NCBI GenBank assembly: GCA_017432405.1
Contig: JAFRJF010000272.1
Span: 1-52,912, forward strand
DNA length: 52,912 nt
From: Clostridia bacterium
Lineage (GTDB): Bacteria > Bacillota_A > Clostridia > Christensenellales > Aristaeellaceae
Direction of reading: 5' to 3'
Positions 46,571 through 52,912 of this stretch are shown here, piece after piece. Each line of letters opens with the position of its first letter. The stretch's first letter is position 1. The position numbers and the translations under genes are program-made. Below the pieces are notes generated by a model. The model did no database searches, had not been told where the DNA came from, and saw only the letters and a list, made by a program, of their open reading frames with translations.

Positions 46571-46650
46571 TAAACTGCAAGACCGTGCGGCGGCATGCCT
46601 GCCGCGGCGGGTCGCCAACGTATCCATATAAAGATGAGGAGGTCATATTT

Positions 46651-47286
46651 ATGATGACGGTTGAACAGGTTGCGGCGTGCGGCGTCGTGCCGGTGGTTGT
46701 GTTGGAGGACGCGGCGCAGGCGGTGCCCACCGCGAAGGCGCTGTTGAAGGGCGGCATCAACGCCATGGAGATCACCTTCCGCACGTCCGCAGCCAAGGCG
46801 TCCATCGAAAAGGTGGCGAAGGAAGTGCCTGAGATGATCGTCGGCGCGGGCACCGTGGTAAACGTCCAGCAGCTGCACGACGCGGTCGAGGCGGGCGCGA
46901 AGTTCATCGTGTCCCCCGGCTCCGACGCTGAGATCATCGCCGAGGCCATCAAGCTGGGCGTGCCGATCACCCCCGGCGTGGTCACCCCCAGCGAGATCAT
47001 GGTCGGCCTGAAGCTGGGCCTGAAGGTGTTCAAGTTCTTCCCGGCGGAAAACTACGGCGGCCTGAAGACCATCAAGGCGCTGAGCGGCCCCTTCCCGCAG
47101 ATCAAAATCCTGCCCACCGGCGGCATCAACCAGGCGAACGCCGCAGAGTACTTCAAGAATCCGAAGATCCTGGCCGTGGGCGGCAGCTGGATGTGCACCA
47201 AGGACATGATCGCCTCCGGCGACTTCGACGGCATCGCCGAAAAGTCCGCGGCGGCGACGGCGCTGTTCAAGGAGATCAGGGGTTAA
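46651..47286 (+). CDS. eda: KDPG/KHG aldolase
   Basis: A 211-aa class I aldolase splitting 2-keto-3-deoxy-6-phosphogluconate to pyruvate and glyceraldehyde-3-phosphate. Family motifs: VVPVVVLEDAAQAVPTAKAL, GGINAMEITFRTSAA with the catalytic Glu, VGAGTVVNVQQLHDAVEAGA, FIVSPG and the Schiff-base Lys in LKVFKFFPAENYGG, then ILPTGGINQANAAEYF. AGGAGG is 8 nt before ATG 46651. First gene of the uronate degradation operon and the end point of the pathway. Confidence 0.94.
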   Translation: MMTVEQVAACGVVPVVVLEDAAQAVPTAKALLKGGINAMEITFRTSAAKASIEKVAKEVPEMIVGAGTVVNVQQLHDAVEAGAKFIVSPGSDAEIIAEAIKLGVPITPGVVTPSEIMVGLKLGLKVFKFFPAENYGGLKTIKALSGPFPQIKILPTGGINQANAAEYFKNPKILAVGGSWMCTKDMIASGDFDGIAEKSAAATALFKEIRG

Positions 47287-47318
47287 CCGATTTATTTATA
47301 GAGAAAGGAATGATAGAT

Positions 47319-48806
47319 ATGGCTCTTTTGAATTACGAGGTCCTGAAAAAATCCGGCTACGACGGCTACATTCTGGAGAACGCGCCTGAGAAGGTCATGC
47401 AGTTCGGCGAGGGCAACTTCCTGCGCGCCTTCGTGGACTACTTCTTCGACATCGCCAACGAGAAGGCCGACTGGAACGGCAAGGTGGTGCTGGTGCAGCC
47501 CATCTCCCAGGGCCTGACCGATTACATCAACAACCAGCAGGGCCTGTACACCCTGTACCTGCGGGGCAGCCAGGACGGCCAGAAGGTGGACGAGAAGCGC
47601 GTCATCTCCTCCGTCAGCCGCTGCCTGAACCCCTACACCGACTGGGACAAGGTGCTGGAGCTGGCCAAGAGCGACGACCTGGAGATCATCGTCTCCAACA
47701 CCACCGAGGCCGGCATCGTCCACGACAACGAGAGCGCCTTCGACCAGGTGCCGCCCACCAGCTTCCCGGCGAAGCTGACCCGCGTGCTGTACGAGCGCTT
47801 CACCGCCGGCAAGCCCGGCCTGGTGATCCTCTCCTGCGAGCTGATCGACAACAACGGCAAGGAGCTGCAGAAGTGCGTCAACCAGTACATCGACGACTGG
47901 AAGCTCTCCGAGGACTTCCGCAAGTGGGTCAATGAGCAGAACACCTTCTGCTCCACGCTGGTGGACCGCATCGTGCCCGGCCGCATCCGCGACCCCAAGG
48001 AGGTCGAGCGCCTGAACGCCGCCAACGGCTACGAGGACCCGCTGACCGACGTGGGCGAGGTCTTCGGCGTGTGGGTCATCGAGGGCCCGGACGGCCTGGA
48101 GGACAAGCTGCCCTTCAAGAAGGCCGGCGTGAACGTGATGGTGGTGCCGGACGTCACCCCCTACAAGAAGCGCAAGGTGCGCATCCTCAACGGCGCGCAC
48201 ACCGGCTTCGTGCTGGGCGCCTACCTGGCGGGCTATGACATCGTGCGCGACTGCATGCACGACGCCGCCATACTGGGATACATGAACCATATGCTCTACG
48301 ACGAGGTCATTCCCACGCTGCCGCTGGACAAGGACGACCTGAAGCAGTTCGCCGCGGCGGTGCAGGACCGCTTCAACAACCCCTTCGTCAACCACGAACT
48401 GATGAGCATCTCCCTGAACTCCACCAGCAAGTGGCGCGCCCGCAACATGCCCACCTTCCTGGACTACGTCAAGGAGAAGGGCGAGCTGCCGAAGTACCTG
48501 ACCACCTCCTTCGCGATGTACATCGCGTTCTATTCCAACGACATCCAGGCGCTGACCGACAAGGGCCTGGTGTGCAAGCGGCCCAACGGCGACGAATATA
48601 CCGTCAACGACGACCGCTGGGTGCTGGAGTTCTACTACGCCCACAAGGACGACAGCCCGGAGGATCTGGTCCACGCCGTGATGACCAACACCGACATGTG
48701 GGGCCAGGACCTGACCCAGGTGCCCGGTTTCGAGGCCGAGGTCGTGCGCATCCTGAAGCTCATTCGCAAGGACGGCGCGCTGGCGGCCTACAAGGCGACC
48801 CTGTAA
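47319..48806 (+). CDS. uxaB: Tagaturonate reductase (UxaB-type mannitol dehydrogenase family)
   Basis: A 495-aa NAD(H)-dependent long-chain dehydrogenase. VMQFGEGNFLRAFVDYFFDI opens the cofactor domain, IIVSNTTEAGIVHD continues it, and DRIVPGRI marks the substrate region. KRKVRILNGAHTGFVLGAYL includes the conserved Lys and Asn-His set of the family, followed by LYDEVIPTL. It reduces tagaturonate to altronate; operon partners uxaA and eda make UxaB likelier than fructuronate reductase UxuB. AAAGGAATG precedes the ATG. It lies 32 nt after eda. Confidence 0.88.
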   Translation: MALLNYEVLKKSGYDGYILENAPEKVMQFGEGNFLRAFVDYFFDIANEKADWNGKVVLVQPISQGLTDYINNQQGLYTLYLRGSQDGQKVDEKRVISSVSRCLNPYTDWDKVLELAKSDDLEIIVSNTTEAGIVHDNESAFDQVPPTSFPAKLTRVLYERFTAGKPGLVILSCELIDNNGKELQKCVNQYIDDWKLSEDFRKWVNEQNTFCSTLVDRIVPGRIRDPKEVERLNAANGYEDPLTDVGEVFGVWVIEGPDGLEDKLPFKKAGVNVMVVPDVTPYKKRKVRILNGAHTGFVLGAYLAGYDIVRDCMHDAAILGYMNHMLYDEVIPTLPLDKDDLKQFAAAVQDRFNNPFVNHELMSISLNSTSKWRARNMPTFLDYVKEKGELPKYLTTSFAMYIAFYSNDIQALTDKGLVCKRPNGDEYTVNDDRWVLEFYYAHKDDSPEDLVHAVMTNTDMWGQDLTQVPGFEAEVVRILKLIRKDGALAAYKATL

Positions 48807-48810
48807 TTGA

Positions 48811-48842
48811 ATGGGAAATTGGGAATGGGGAATTGGGAATGA
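48811..48842. repeat. Short imperfect GGGAATTG-type tandem repeat
   Basis: ATGGGAAATTGGGAATGGGG and the following AATTGGGAATG form repeats of about 8-14 nt in the uxaB-uxaA gap. Such simple repeats recur in bacterial intergenic DNA; no function is inferred. Confidence 0.4.
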
Positions 48843-48887
48843 AAACCGATTCCCCGTTTCCTTAATAGAACAGGAGAGACATTTTCA

Positions 48888-50369
48888 ATGAATAAACTGG
48901 TACAGATTACCCCCAGGGACATGGTGGCCGTGGCGCTGCAGCCCCTTCCCGCCGGCGAAGCCGTCAATTACGGCGCGGGCGAGGTGACGCCCCTTTCCGA
49001 CATCCCCATGGGCCACAAGGTGGCGCTGCGGGACATCGCAAAGGGCGAGCCGGTCATCAAGTACGGCTTCCCCATCGGCGAGGCTACCGAGGCCATTCCG
49101 AAGGGCGGCCACGTGCACAGCCACAACCTGCACACGCTGCTCTCCGGGGCTCACGACTACGAATATCATCCCACCCACCCGGCGCTTCAGGCCCGCGAGC
49201 CCGTGACCTTCATGGGCTATCCCCGCAAGGTGGGCCGCCCGGGCATCCGCAACGAGCTGTGGATCATCCCCACGGTGGGCTGCGTGAACGACATCGCCAA
49301 GGCCCTGGCCGAGAAGGCGCAAAAATTCGTCGGCGGCGCCGTCGAGGGCGTATACGCCTTCCCGCACCCCTACGGCTGTTCCCAGATGGGCGGCGACCAG
49401 GAGAACACCCGTCAGGCGCTGGCGAACCTGGCCACCCATCCCAATGCCGGCGGCGTGCTGCTGCTGGGCCTGGGCTGCGAGAACAGCGGCATCGACCAGA
49501 TCATGCCCCACATCGACGCATACGACCCGGCCCGGCTGCGCACGCTGATCAGCCAGCAGGTGGAGGACGAGCAGGCGGCCGCCATGGCCCTGATCGAGGA
49601 GCTGGCGGAAAACATGAAGAAGGACGAGCGCGTGCCCTGTCCGGCGGACCAGCTGGTGGTGGGCTTGAAGTGCGGCGGCTCAGACGGCCTGTCCGGCATC
49701 ACCGCGAACCCGACCATCGGCGTGTTCTCCGACCTGCTGGGCGCCATGGGCGGCACGACCATACTCACCGAGGTGCCGGAGATGTTCGGCGCGGAGACCA
49801 TACTGATGGACCGCTGCGCTGACGAGGGTCTGTTCGGCAAGACCGTGCACCTGATCAACGACTTCAAGGAATACTTCGAGAGCTACCACATGCCGGTCTA
49901 CGAGAACCCCTCTCCCGGCAACAAGGCCGGCGGCATCACCACGCTGGAGGACAAGGCCCTGGGCTGCACCCAGAAGAGCGGCTCCGGCCCGGTGAAGGGC
50001 GTGCTGAAGTACGGCGAGAAGGTCGCCACCCCGGGCCTGAACCTGCTCAGCGCCCCCGGCAACGACCTGGTGGCCTCCACGGCGCTGGCGGTCTCCGGCG
50101 CCCAGCTGGTGCTGTTCTCCACGGGCCGCGGCACCCCCTTCGGCTGTCCGGTGCCCACGGTGAAGATCGCCAGCAACAGCCCCCTGGCCGAAAAGAAGAA
50201 GAACTGGATCGACTTCAACGCCGGCCGCCTGCTGGACGGCATGAGCCTGGACGCCCTGGGCCAGGACCTGATGGATCTGGTGCTGGCTATCGCAAACGGC
50301 CAGCACACCCGCAACGAGATCAACGGCTTCCACGACCTGGCCATCTTCAAGCAGGGCGTGACGCTGTAA
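48888..50369 (+). CDS. uxaA: Altronate dehydratase
   Basis: A 493-aa enzyme converting altronate to 2-keto-3-deoxygluconate. The N-terminal SAF-type domain (residues about 1-90) has DMVAVALQPLPAGEAVNYG and GGHVHSHNLHTLL. The large C-terminal domain shows VGRPGIRNELWIIPTVGCVN, FPHPYGCSQMGGDQENTRQA and LLLGLGCENSGIDQI with the iron-binding Cys positions, then KCGGSDGLSGITANPTIGVF. Length matches UxaA. AGGAGAG precedes the ATG. Last gene of the operon, closed by the hairpin at 50386-50414. Confidence 0.93.
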   Translation: MNKLVQITPRDMVAVALQPLPAGEAVNYGAGEVTPLSDIPMGHKVALRDIAKGEPVIKYGFPIGEATEAIPKGGHVHSHNLHTLLSGAHDYEYHPTHPALQAREPVTFMGYPRKVGRPGIRNELWIIPTVGCVNDIAKALAEKAQKFVGGAVEGVYAFPHPYGCSQMGGDQENTRQALANLATHPNAGGVLLLGLGCENSGIDQIMPHIDAYDPARLRTLISQQVEDEQAAAMALIEELAENMKKDERVPCPADQLVVGLKCGGSDGLSGITANPTIGVFSDLLGAMGGTTILTEVPEMFGAETILMDRCADEGLFGKTVHLINDFKEYFESYHMPVYENPSPGNKAGGITTLEDKALGCTQKSGSGPVKGVLKYGEKVATPGLNLLSAPGNDLVASTALAVSGAQLVLFSTGRGTPFGCPVPTVKIASNSPLAEKKKNWIDFNAGRLLDGMSLDALGQDLMDLVLAIANGQHTRNEINGFHDLAIFKQGVTL

Positions 50370-50385
50370 AAGCCAACGCTCCTTC

Positions 50386-50414
50386 GACGCCGCCTGAATC
50401 CATCGGGCGGCGTC
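50386..50414 (+). terminator. Terminator after uxaA
   Basis: GACGCCGCC (50386-50394) pairs with GGCGGCGTC (50406-50414), followed by ATTCTT. Confidence 0.75.
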
Positions 50415-50470
50415 ATTCTTACAACCTGTAGAGAATTTTCACAACAGTCAGAAATATTTCGTCAAAACCC

Positions 50471-50499
50471 TTGACAACTGTCGCCGAAGATGGTATAAT
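50471..50499 (+). promoter_or_regulatory. Promoter of the tRNA-Val gene
   Basis: Perfect TTGACA (50471-50476), 17-nt spacer and perfect TATAAT (50494-50499); the tRNA begins 36 nt after the -10. Confidence 0.88.
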
Positions 50500-50534
50500 A
50501 CCTTTTGTCGTCGAGGCGATGACGAATTGAATAA

Positions 50535-50610
50535 GGTCGCATGGCTCAGTTGGTAGAGCACATCGTTCACATCGATGGGGTCACAGGTTCGAGTCCTGTT
50601 GCGACCACCA
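50535..50610 (+). tRNA. tRNA-Val (anticodon CAC)
   Basis: A 76-nt cloverleaf with encoded CCA. Acceptor GGTCGCA pairs with TGCGACC; D stem GCTC/GAGC; anticodon stem CATCG/CGATG with loop TTCACAT, giving anticodon CAC (codon GTG); T stem ACAGG/CCTGT with loop TTCGAGT. All stems are perfect. Strong promoter in front and terminator behind. Confidence 0.96.
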
Positions 50611-50612
50611 GA

Positions 50613-50641
50613 GAGCCGAACCGAAAGGTTCGGCTCGTTTT
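50613..50641 (+). terminator. tRNA-Val terminator
   Basis: GAGCCGAACC (50613-50622), tetraloop GAAA, GGTTCGGCTC (50627-50636), then GTTTTG. Confidence 0.85.
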
Positions 50642-50660
50642 GTATAAAGAAGAGGAATAG

Positions 50661-50680
50661 CACAGAGAACCGTCCCTGTG
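50661..50680. repeat. Left inverted repeat of the insert
   Basis: Twenty-bp arm CACAGAGAACCGTCCCTGTG, itself partly palindromic (CACAG...CTGTG), so it may form a hairpin in single-stranded DNA as REP-type sequences do. Confidence 0.75.
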
Positions 50681-50712
50681 CGTTGCCTGTGCGTTGTTGT
50701 CCCTGTGCGTTG
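50675..50712 (+). repeat. Three copies of CCTGTGCGTTG
   Basis: Copies at 50675-50685, 50686-50696 and 50702-50712, the first two abutting. They begin within the left inverted repeat and look like slippage copies of its inner edge. Confidence 0.7.
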
Positions 50713-50784
50713 TTGATCGGAATCTGCAGCCGGTATTGAGAAGATGGTATAGATGTGTATTATTGTAATCAGAGAGGTCGGAAG

Positions 50785-51444
50785 ATGGTGATAAAGGGAA
50801 AAAACAAAACAGGATTTTCATTCATCAGCAGATATAGGCGTTTCTTTTTAAGCGAACTGACCGCGCTGATTGCGGCAGTGATCGCCGTGCTTGGAATGCC
50901 GGTTATCTATTATCTTGGGAGCCGCTCAGGCGGGTTGGATCTGTCGGGAAAATATGATCTTTTTCTAAGGCTGCTGCTGGTCATCGCACTGTTTTATTCC
51001 ATTAAGAAGCATAAGCTTTTTTTGAATCAGGCTGCCGTGGTAGGACTGCTGTTTTGCATGTTGTGCGCGCAATCGCATTACGCGCTCAGCGATCTTGTGG
51101 TCAGAGACTCCGAGACATATATCACTATGGGCGCTCAGGGATTTGTCTTTCTCGCGGTGGAAATGATGATACTGTTCATCATGTCCTTTGTCTGCATCAA
51201 CCATTTCATCATATACGCATTAAGAAGACAGGAGGCAATCCGGATCTACGTGAATCAGATAGCCATACTGTTTCTGATGCTCCTTATAATAGTCCAGCTG
51301 GTCATTGCCCCCATTCTGAGCTTTGAGCTCGACTACGTCCTTTATGTATGGACACTGCATCTTGACGAGCTGTTCATCTTTATTCTGGTCGCATGCGGCG
51401 AACTGATACTGACGATCGATCAGAAAGAGACTGCAGAGGTGTGA
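50785..51444 (+). CDS. Six-span membrane protein of unknown function in the insert
   Basis: A 219-aa hydrophobic protein. A basic N-terminus (MVIKGKNKTGFSFISRYRRF) precedes about six spans: LTALIAAVIAVLGMPVIYYL, LFLRLLLVIALFYSI, QAAVVGLLFCMLCA, GFVFLAVEMMILFIMSFVCI, QIAILFLMLLIIVQLVIAPIL and ELFIFILVACGELILTI. No family is recognised. AGAGAGG precedes ATG 50785. Its TGA shares one base with the next ATG (TGATG), so the two are co-translated. GC content is clearly lower than in neighbouring genes, consistent with recent acquisition. Confidence 0.65.
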   Translation: MVIKGKNKTGFSFISRYRRFFLSELTALIAAVIAVLGMPVIYYLGSRSGGLDLSGKYDLFLRLLLVIALFYSIKKHKLFLNQAAVVGLLFCMLCAQSHYALSDLVVRDSETYITMGAQGFVFLAVEMMILFIMSFVCINHFIIYALRRQEAIRIYVNQIAILFLMLLIIVQLVIAPILSFELDYVLYVWTLHLDELFIFILVACGELILTIDQKETAEV

Positions 51445-52421
51445 TGTATATGACAGGAAACAAGCGCCTTTCGATATGGTTCCTTTTTACCACAGTCGTT
51501 TCTATCTTTAATATATGTACGATACGTATATTTGCTACGAACTGGCCGCTTTATGTGGTAACCGCAAATGCTGTGATCTCCCTTTTCGGACTGATCCTGC
51601 ATATGCATATGAATGAGATACTGGCAAAAAGCAGGCTTATAAAAGTGCTCCGGGTCCTGCTTCTGATCGATTCTGTGTGCGTTTTCGCAATGATAGGGCT
51701 CAGCATTTTCATAATGAGCAGCCAGTACCATAATCCTCTGAAACCAGACAGAGCCGTATCTTCTTCTGAGGAGATCGAATCCGCGATGAAGGAGACGGAC
51801 AAAGCCGTTGCTGTTTTTGAGGCAGAAGACCTGTATGTTTTCTGTCCTAACTACAGCAATATCACATTCGTTTCCGGAGAAAGACCCTCCAAAAGCGAAG
51901 AAGCAATAAAGCTTTGCGTCGCCGCAGCCTTTCAGGCGACTTATAATCTCAGGTTTGAGGAAGACGAGGTCGTAGGCTGGCATTCCATAAACGGAAGGCT
52001 TGAGCGCGGAAAACCAGAAAAGAACCTGGGGGCCTTTACTTATACAGACGGAACGGCACGCATCTGGAACGTGGATGAAGCGGAAGACGCCATCAAAAAT
52101 GCGGCTGCTTCGGGTGGAACCGGATATCAGCAATTCATCGTCTTGTATGATGGAGAACACGGCGGACACGACAGCGATGAGTTCAGATGTTACAGGGTGC
52201 TGGCGATCCTTAATGATCGGGTATGCATCATCGATTCAAAGACTCAGATGCATTATGGCGAATATATTTCCGCACTGGAAAAACTGGGGGTAAGATATGC
52301 GCTTTACTGCGATATGGGAAGCGGCTGGAATTACTCTTGGTATAGGGATGTGGACGGAAAGGCCATCGATATCATAGGCTCACCCTGGCCTTTTTCTCAC
52401 AACTGGCTCGTATTTGAGTGA
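51444..52421 (+). CDS. Membrane-anchored protein with outer domain, second gene of the insert
   Basis: A 325-aa protein. Three to four spans come first (LSIWFLFTTVVSIFNICTIRI, LYVVTANAVISLFGLILHM, VLRVLLLIDSVCVFAMIGLSIFI), then a soluble domain of about 200 residues facing outside or inside. It has GRLERGKPEKNLGAFTYTDG, QQFIVLYDGEHGGHDSDEFR, DRVCIIDSKTQMHYGEYISA and LGVRYALYCDMGSGWNYSWY, ending FSHNWLVFE. The pattern of a Gly-rich Asp strand near the end weakly recalls phosphodiester glycosidase (NAGPA/DUF2233) domains, but I cannot confirm that. ATG 51450 is an alternative start. Overlap with the preceding stop indicates a two-gene unit. Confidence 0.6.
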   Translation: MYMTGNKRLSIWFLFTTVVSIFNICTIRIFATNWPLYVVTANAVISLFGLILHMHMNEILAKSRLIKVLRVLLLIDSVCVFAMIGLSIFIMSSQYHNPLKPDRAVSSSEEIESAMKETDKAVAVFEAEDLYVFCPNYSNITFVSGERPSKSEEAIKLCVAAAFQATYNLRFEEDEVVGWHSINGRLERGKPEKNLGAFTYTDGTARIWNVDEAEDAIKNAAASGGTGYQQFIVLYDGEHGGHDSDEFRCYRVLAILNDRVCIIDSKTQMHYGEYISALEKLGVRYALYCDMGSGWNYSWYRDVDGKAIDIIGSPWPFSHNWLVFE

Positions 52422-52451
52422 AATGTCAGGTTTTTACACCAGAAAACAACA

Positions 52452-52471
52452 CACGGGGACGGTTCTCTGTG
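52452..52471. repeat. Right inverted repeat of the insert
   Basis: CACGGGGACGGTTCTCTGTG, the inverse of 50661-50680 with 19 of 20 positions identical. Confidence 0.75.
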
Positions 52472-52499
52472 TTGACAATTTAAGGCATGAGATTTCTTA

Positions 52500-52529
52500 T
52501 TGCATCGGGCTGGGCCGCTGTGGTATGAT
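52500..52529 (+). promoter_or_regulatory. Promoter-like sequence before the damaged tRNA-Val copy
   Basis: TTGCAT (52500-52505), 18-nt spacer, TATGAT (52524-52529). The interval to the tRNA copy (52530-52616) holds no gene. Confidence 0.55.
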
Positions 52530-52616
52530 ATATTCGTCAAGGGATGGTTCGCAACGAATCGGCCAATGGGGTGCCGATCATGTGGGCGAAATCTACCCCA
52601 AATCGTCATGTACATT

Positions 52617-52684
52617 GGGCGCATGGGTAGAGCACATCGTTCACATCGATGGGGTCACAGGTTCGAGTCCTGTTGCGACCACCA
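52617..52684 (+). pseudogene. Damaged tRNA-Val copy
   Basis: Sequence 52627-52684 is identical over 58 nt to 50553-50610 of the intact tRNA-Val. In front, GGGCGCATGG (52617-52626) corresponds to GGTCGCATGG with one substitution. The eight bases CTCAGTTG of the D arm are missing, so the D stem cannot form and the acceptor has a mismatch. It has its own promoter-like site and terminator, so it is a decayed duplicate of a whole gene, not just an attachment core. Confidence 0.85.
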
Positions 52685-52910
52685 CAGTCCGTCCGAAAAC
52701 ACAGTTTTCGGACGGATATTTTATGCATAACATACAAAATGGAGCTATAATCCGGCTCAAAATCGCGAAAAAGGATGCCTTCATCTCCGACGTAATTTCC
52801 TGCTCCACATAATCCAGCGGGAATACTCGCTCCTCCCGATCCTGGATGAAGCCTACGTCGGGCACGATGCCGTTCATGAGGCAATCCCTGATATCCGCGG
52901 CGCTCTCATA
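52641..52910 (-). pseudogene. Truncated transposase-like fragment at the right edge
   Basis: The minus-strand frame enters from the right edge as YESAADIRDCLMNGIVPDVG then FIQDREERVFPLDYVEQEIT and SEMKAS (to about 52773). This resembles the middle of DDE transposases of the IS1182/IS4 kind (a G-Y-E-S-x-x-D-I element followed by a variable loop), which I recognise only moderately. After about 52773 the frame continues into non-homologous sequence and through the tRNA copy to a chance stop at 52641. The gene is therefore cut off at its 3' end where the tRNA/insert segment begins. Confidence 0.45.
52689..52715 (+). terminator. Terminator after the damaged tRNA copy
   Basis: CCGTCCGAAAAC (52689-52700), ACA, GTTTTCGGACGG (52704-52715), then ATATTTTA. 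Confidence 0.8.
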
Positions 52911-52912
52911 GC

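Larger units (their letters stand above)
50661..52471. mobile_element. 1.8-kb insert bounded by 20-bp inverted repeats
   Basis: CACAGAGAACCGTCCCTGTG (50661-50680) recurs inverted at 52452-52471 with one mismatch. Between them are two genes of visibly lower GC than the rest of the window, with different codon habits (many AAA, ATA, TTT). No transposase or integrase is inside. A complete tRNA-Val gene lies on the left and a damaged second copy on the right. This is the signature of a small transferred or transposed segment, possibly moved by an enzyme supplied in trans. Confidence 0.6.

Noticed and set aside
50448..50663. Protein ORFs across the tRNA gene
   Set aside because: The translated tRNA yields the familiar artefact GLEPVTPSM in several frames; no start signals.
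52617..52684. Functional second tRNA-Val
   Set aside because: The D stem is destroyed by an 8-nt deletion and the acceptor is mismatched.
50535..52684. Integrase-type genomic island with attL/attR at tRNA-Val
   Set aside because: No integrase is present, and the second copy includes the tRNA 5' part, a promoter and a terminator, so whole-gene duplication fits better; inverted repeats mark the ends instead.

Overview
The window is GC-rich DNA from a Gram-positive-type bacterium, most likely a gut or rumen member of the Clostridia. The evidence is strong AGGAGG-type ribosome-binding sites, sigma-A-like TTGACA/TATAAT promoters, exported proteins with short Lys-rich signal peptides ending in AFAE or ALAE, and families common in Clostridia (YesL/DUF624, MsmK, TRAP transporters, UROD-like methyltransferases). 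A Christensenellales-like host is a guess. No rRNA, phage or CRISPR is present. Gene order is largely metabolic, with one decaying patch (27-35 kb) and one AT-richer insert (50.6-52.5 kb).

Layout. 0-3.5 kb: the frame-disturbed tail of an unidentified gene, a YitT/YczE membrane protein, tcdA, a GIY-YIG protein and cstA. 3.7-16.3 kb: an alpha-galactoside locus with an ABC importer (binding protein, two permeases), an AraC regulator, a GH36 alpha-galactosidase, a membrane-anchored protein with a YesL/DUF624 partner, an MsmK-type ATPase, a divergent GH36-like enzyme and a GH4 enzyme. 16.3-20.2 kb: asparaginase, a VOC protein and two divergent UROD-family proteins sharing an operator-like region. 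20.4-27.4 kb: a secreted protein of unknown function, an alpha/beta hydrolase, a complete TRAP transporter and a secreted HAD phosphatase. 27.4-35 kb: a broken GGDEF gene, a DUF3048 protein, a broken dinB, an operon of mcrB, mcrC and an EEP nuclease, and a PucR remnant. 35-44 kb: glycerate kinase, a LacI-sensor/GGDEF fusion, an unusual binding-protein/permease fusion, a 42-aa ORF, kdgK and a KdpDE-like pair. 44.3-50.4 kb: two tiny ORFs, a TRAP permease pair, eda, uxaB and uxaA. 50.5-52.9 kb: tRNA-Val, a small insert bounded by inverted repeats, a decayed second tRNA-Val copy and a transposase remnant at the right edge.

How the genes work together. Two sugar routes stand out. Raffinose-type galactosides enter by the ABC importer, powered by MsmK, and are cut by three alpha-galactosidase-type enzymes of two unrelated mechanisms under AraC control. 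Hexuronates plausibly enter by the second TRAP system, are converted by UxaB and UxaA to 2-keto-3-deoxygluconate, phosphorylated by KdgK (encoded 5 kb away on the other strand) and split by Eda; glycerate kinase could serve the same carbon flow.

The most unusual feature is a dispersed 24-bp repeat with core GAAGCTAGTCCTTTAGG. It occurs singly or in perfect tandem (1, 2 or 4 units), sits inside or at the 3' end of genes, and has exactly one stop-free frame per strand. Both intragenic arrays, in dinB and in the PucR remnant, lie in that frame. A variant copy forms the right flank of a larger cloverleaf-like palindromic element at 20.2 kb, suggesting its origin. Other notable items are the McrBC-EEP operon, the inverted-repeat-bounded insert next to tRNA-Val, and a transporter protein carrying two half binding domains around a whole one.
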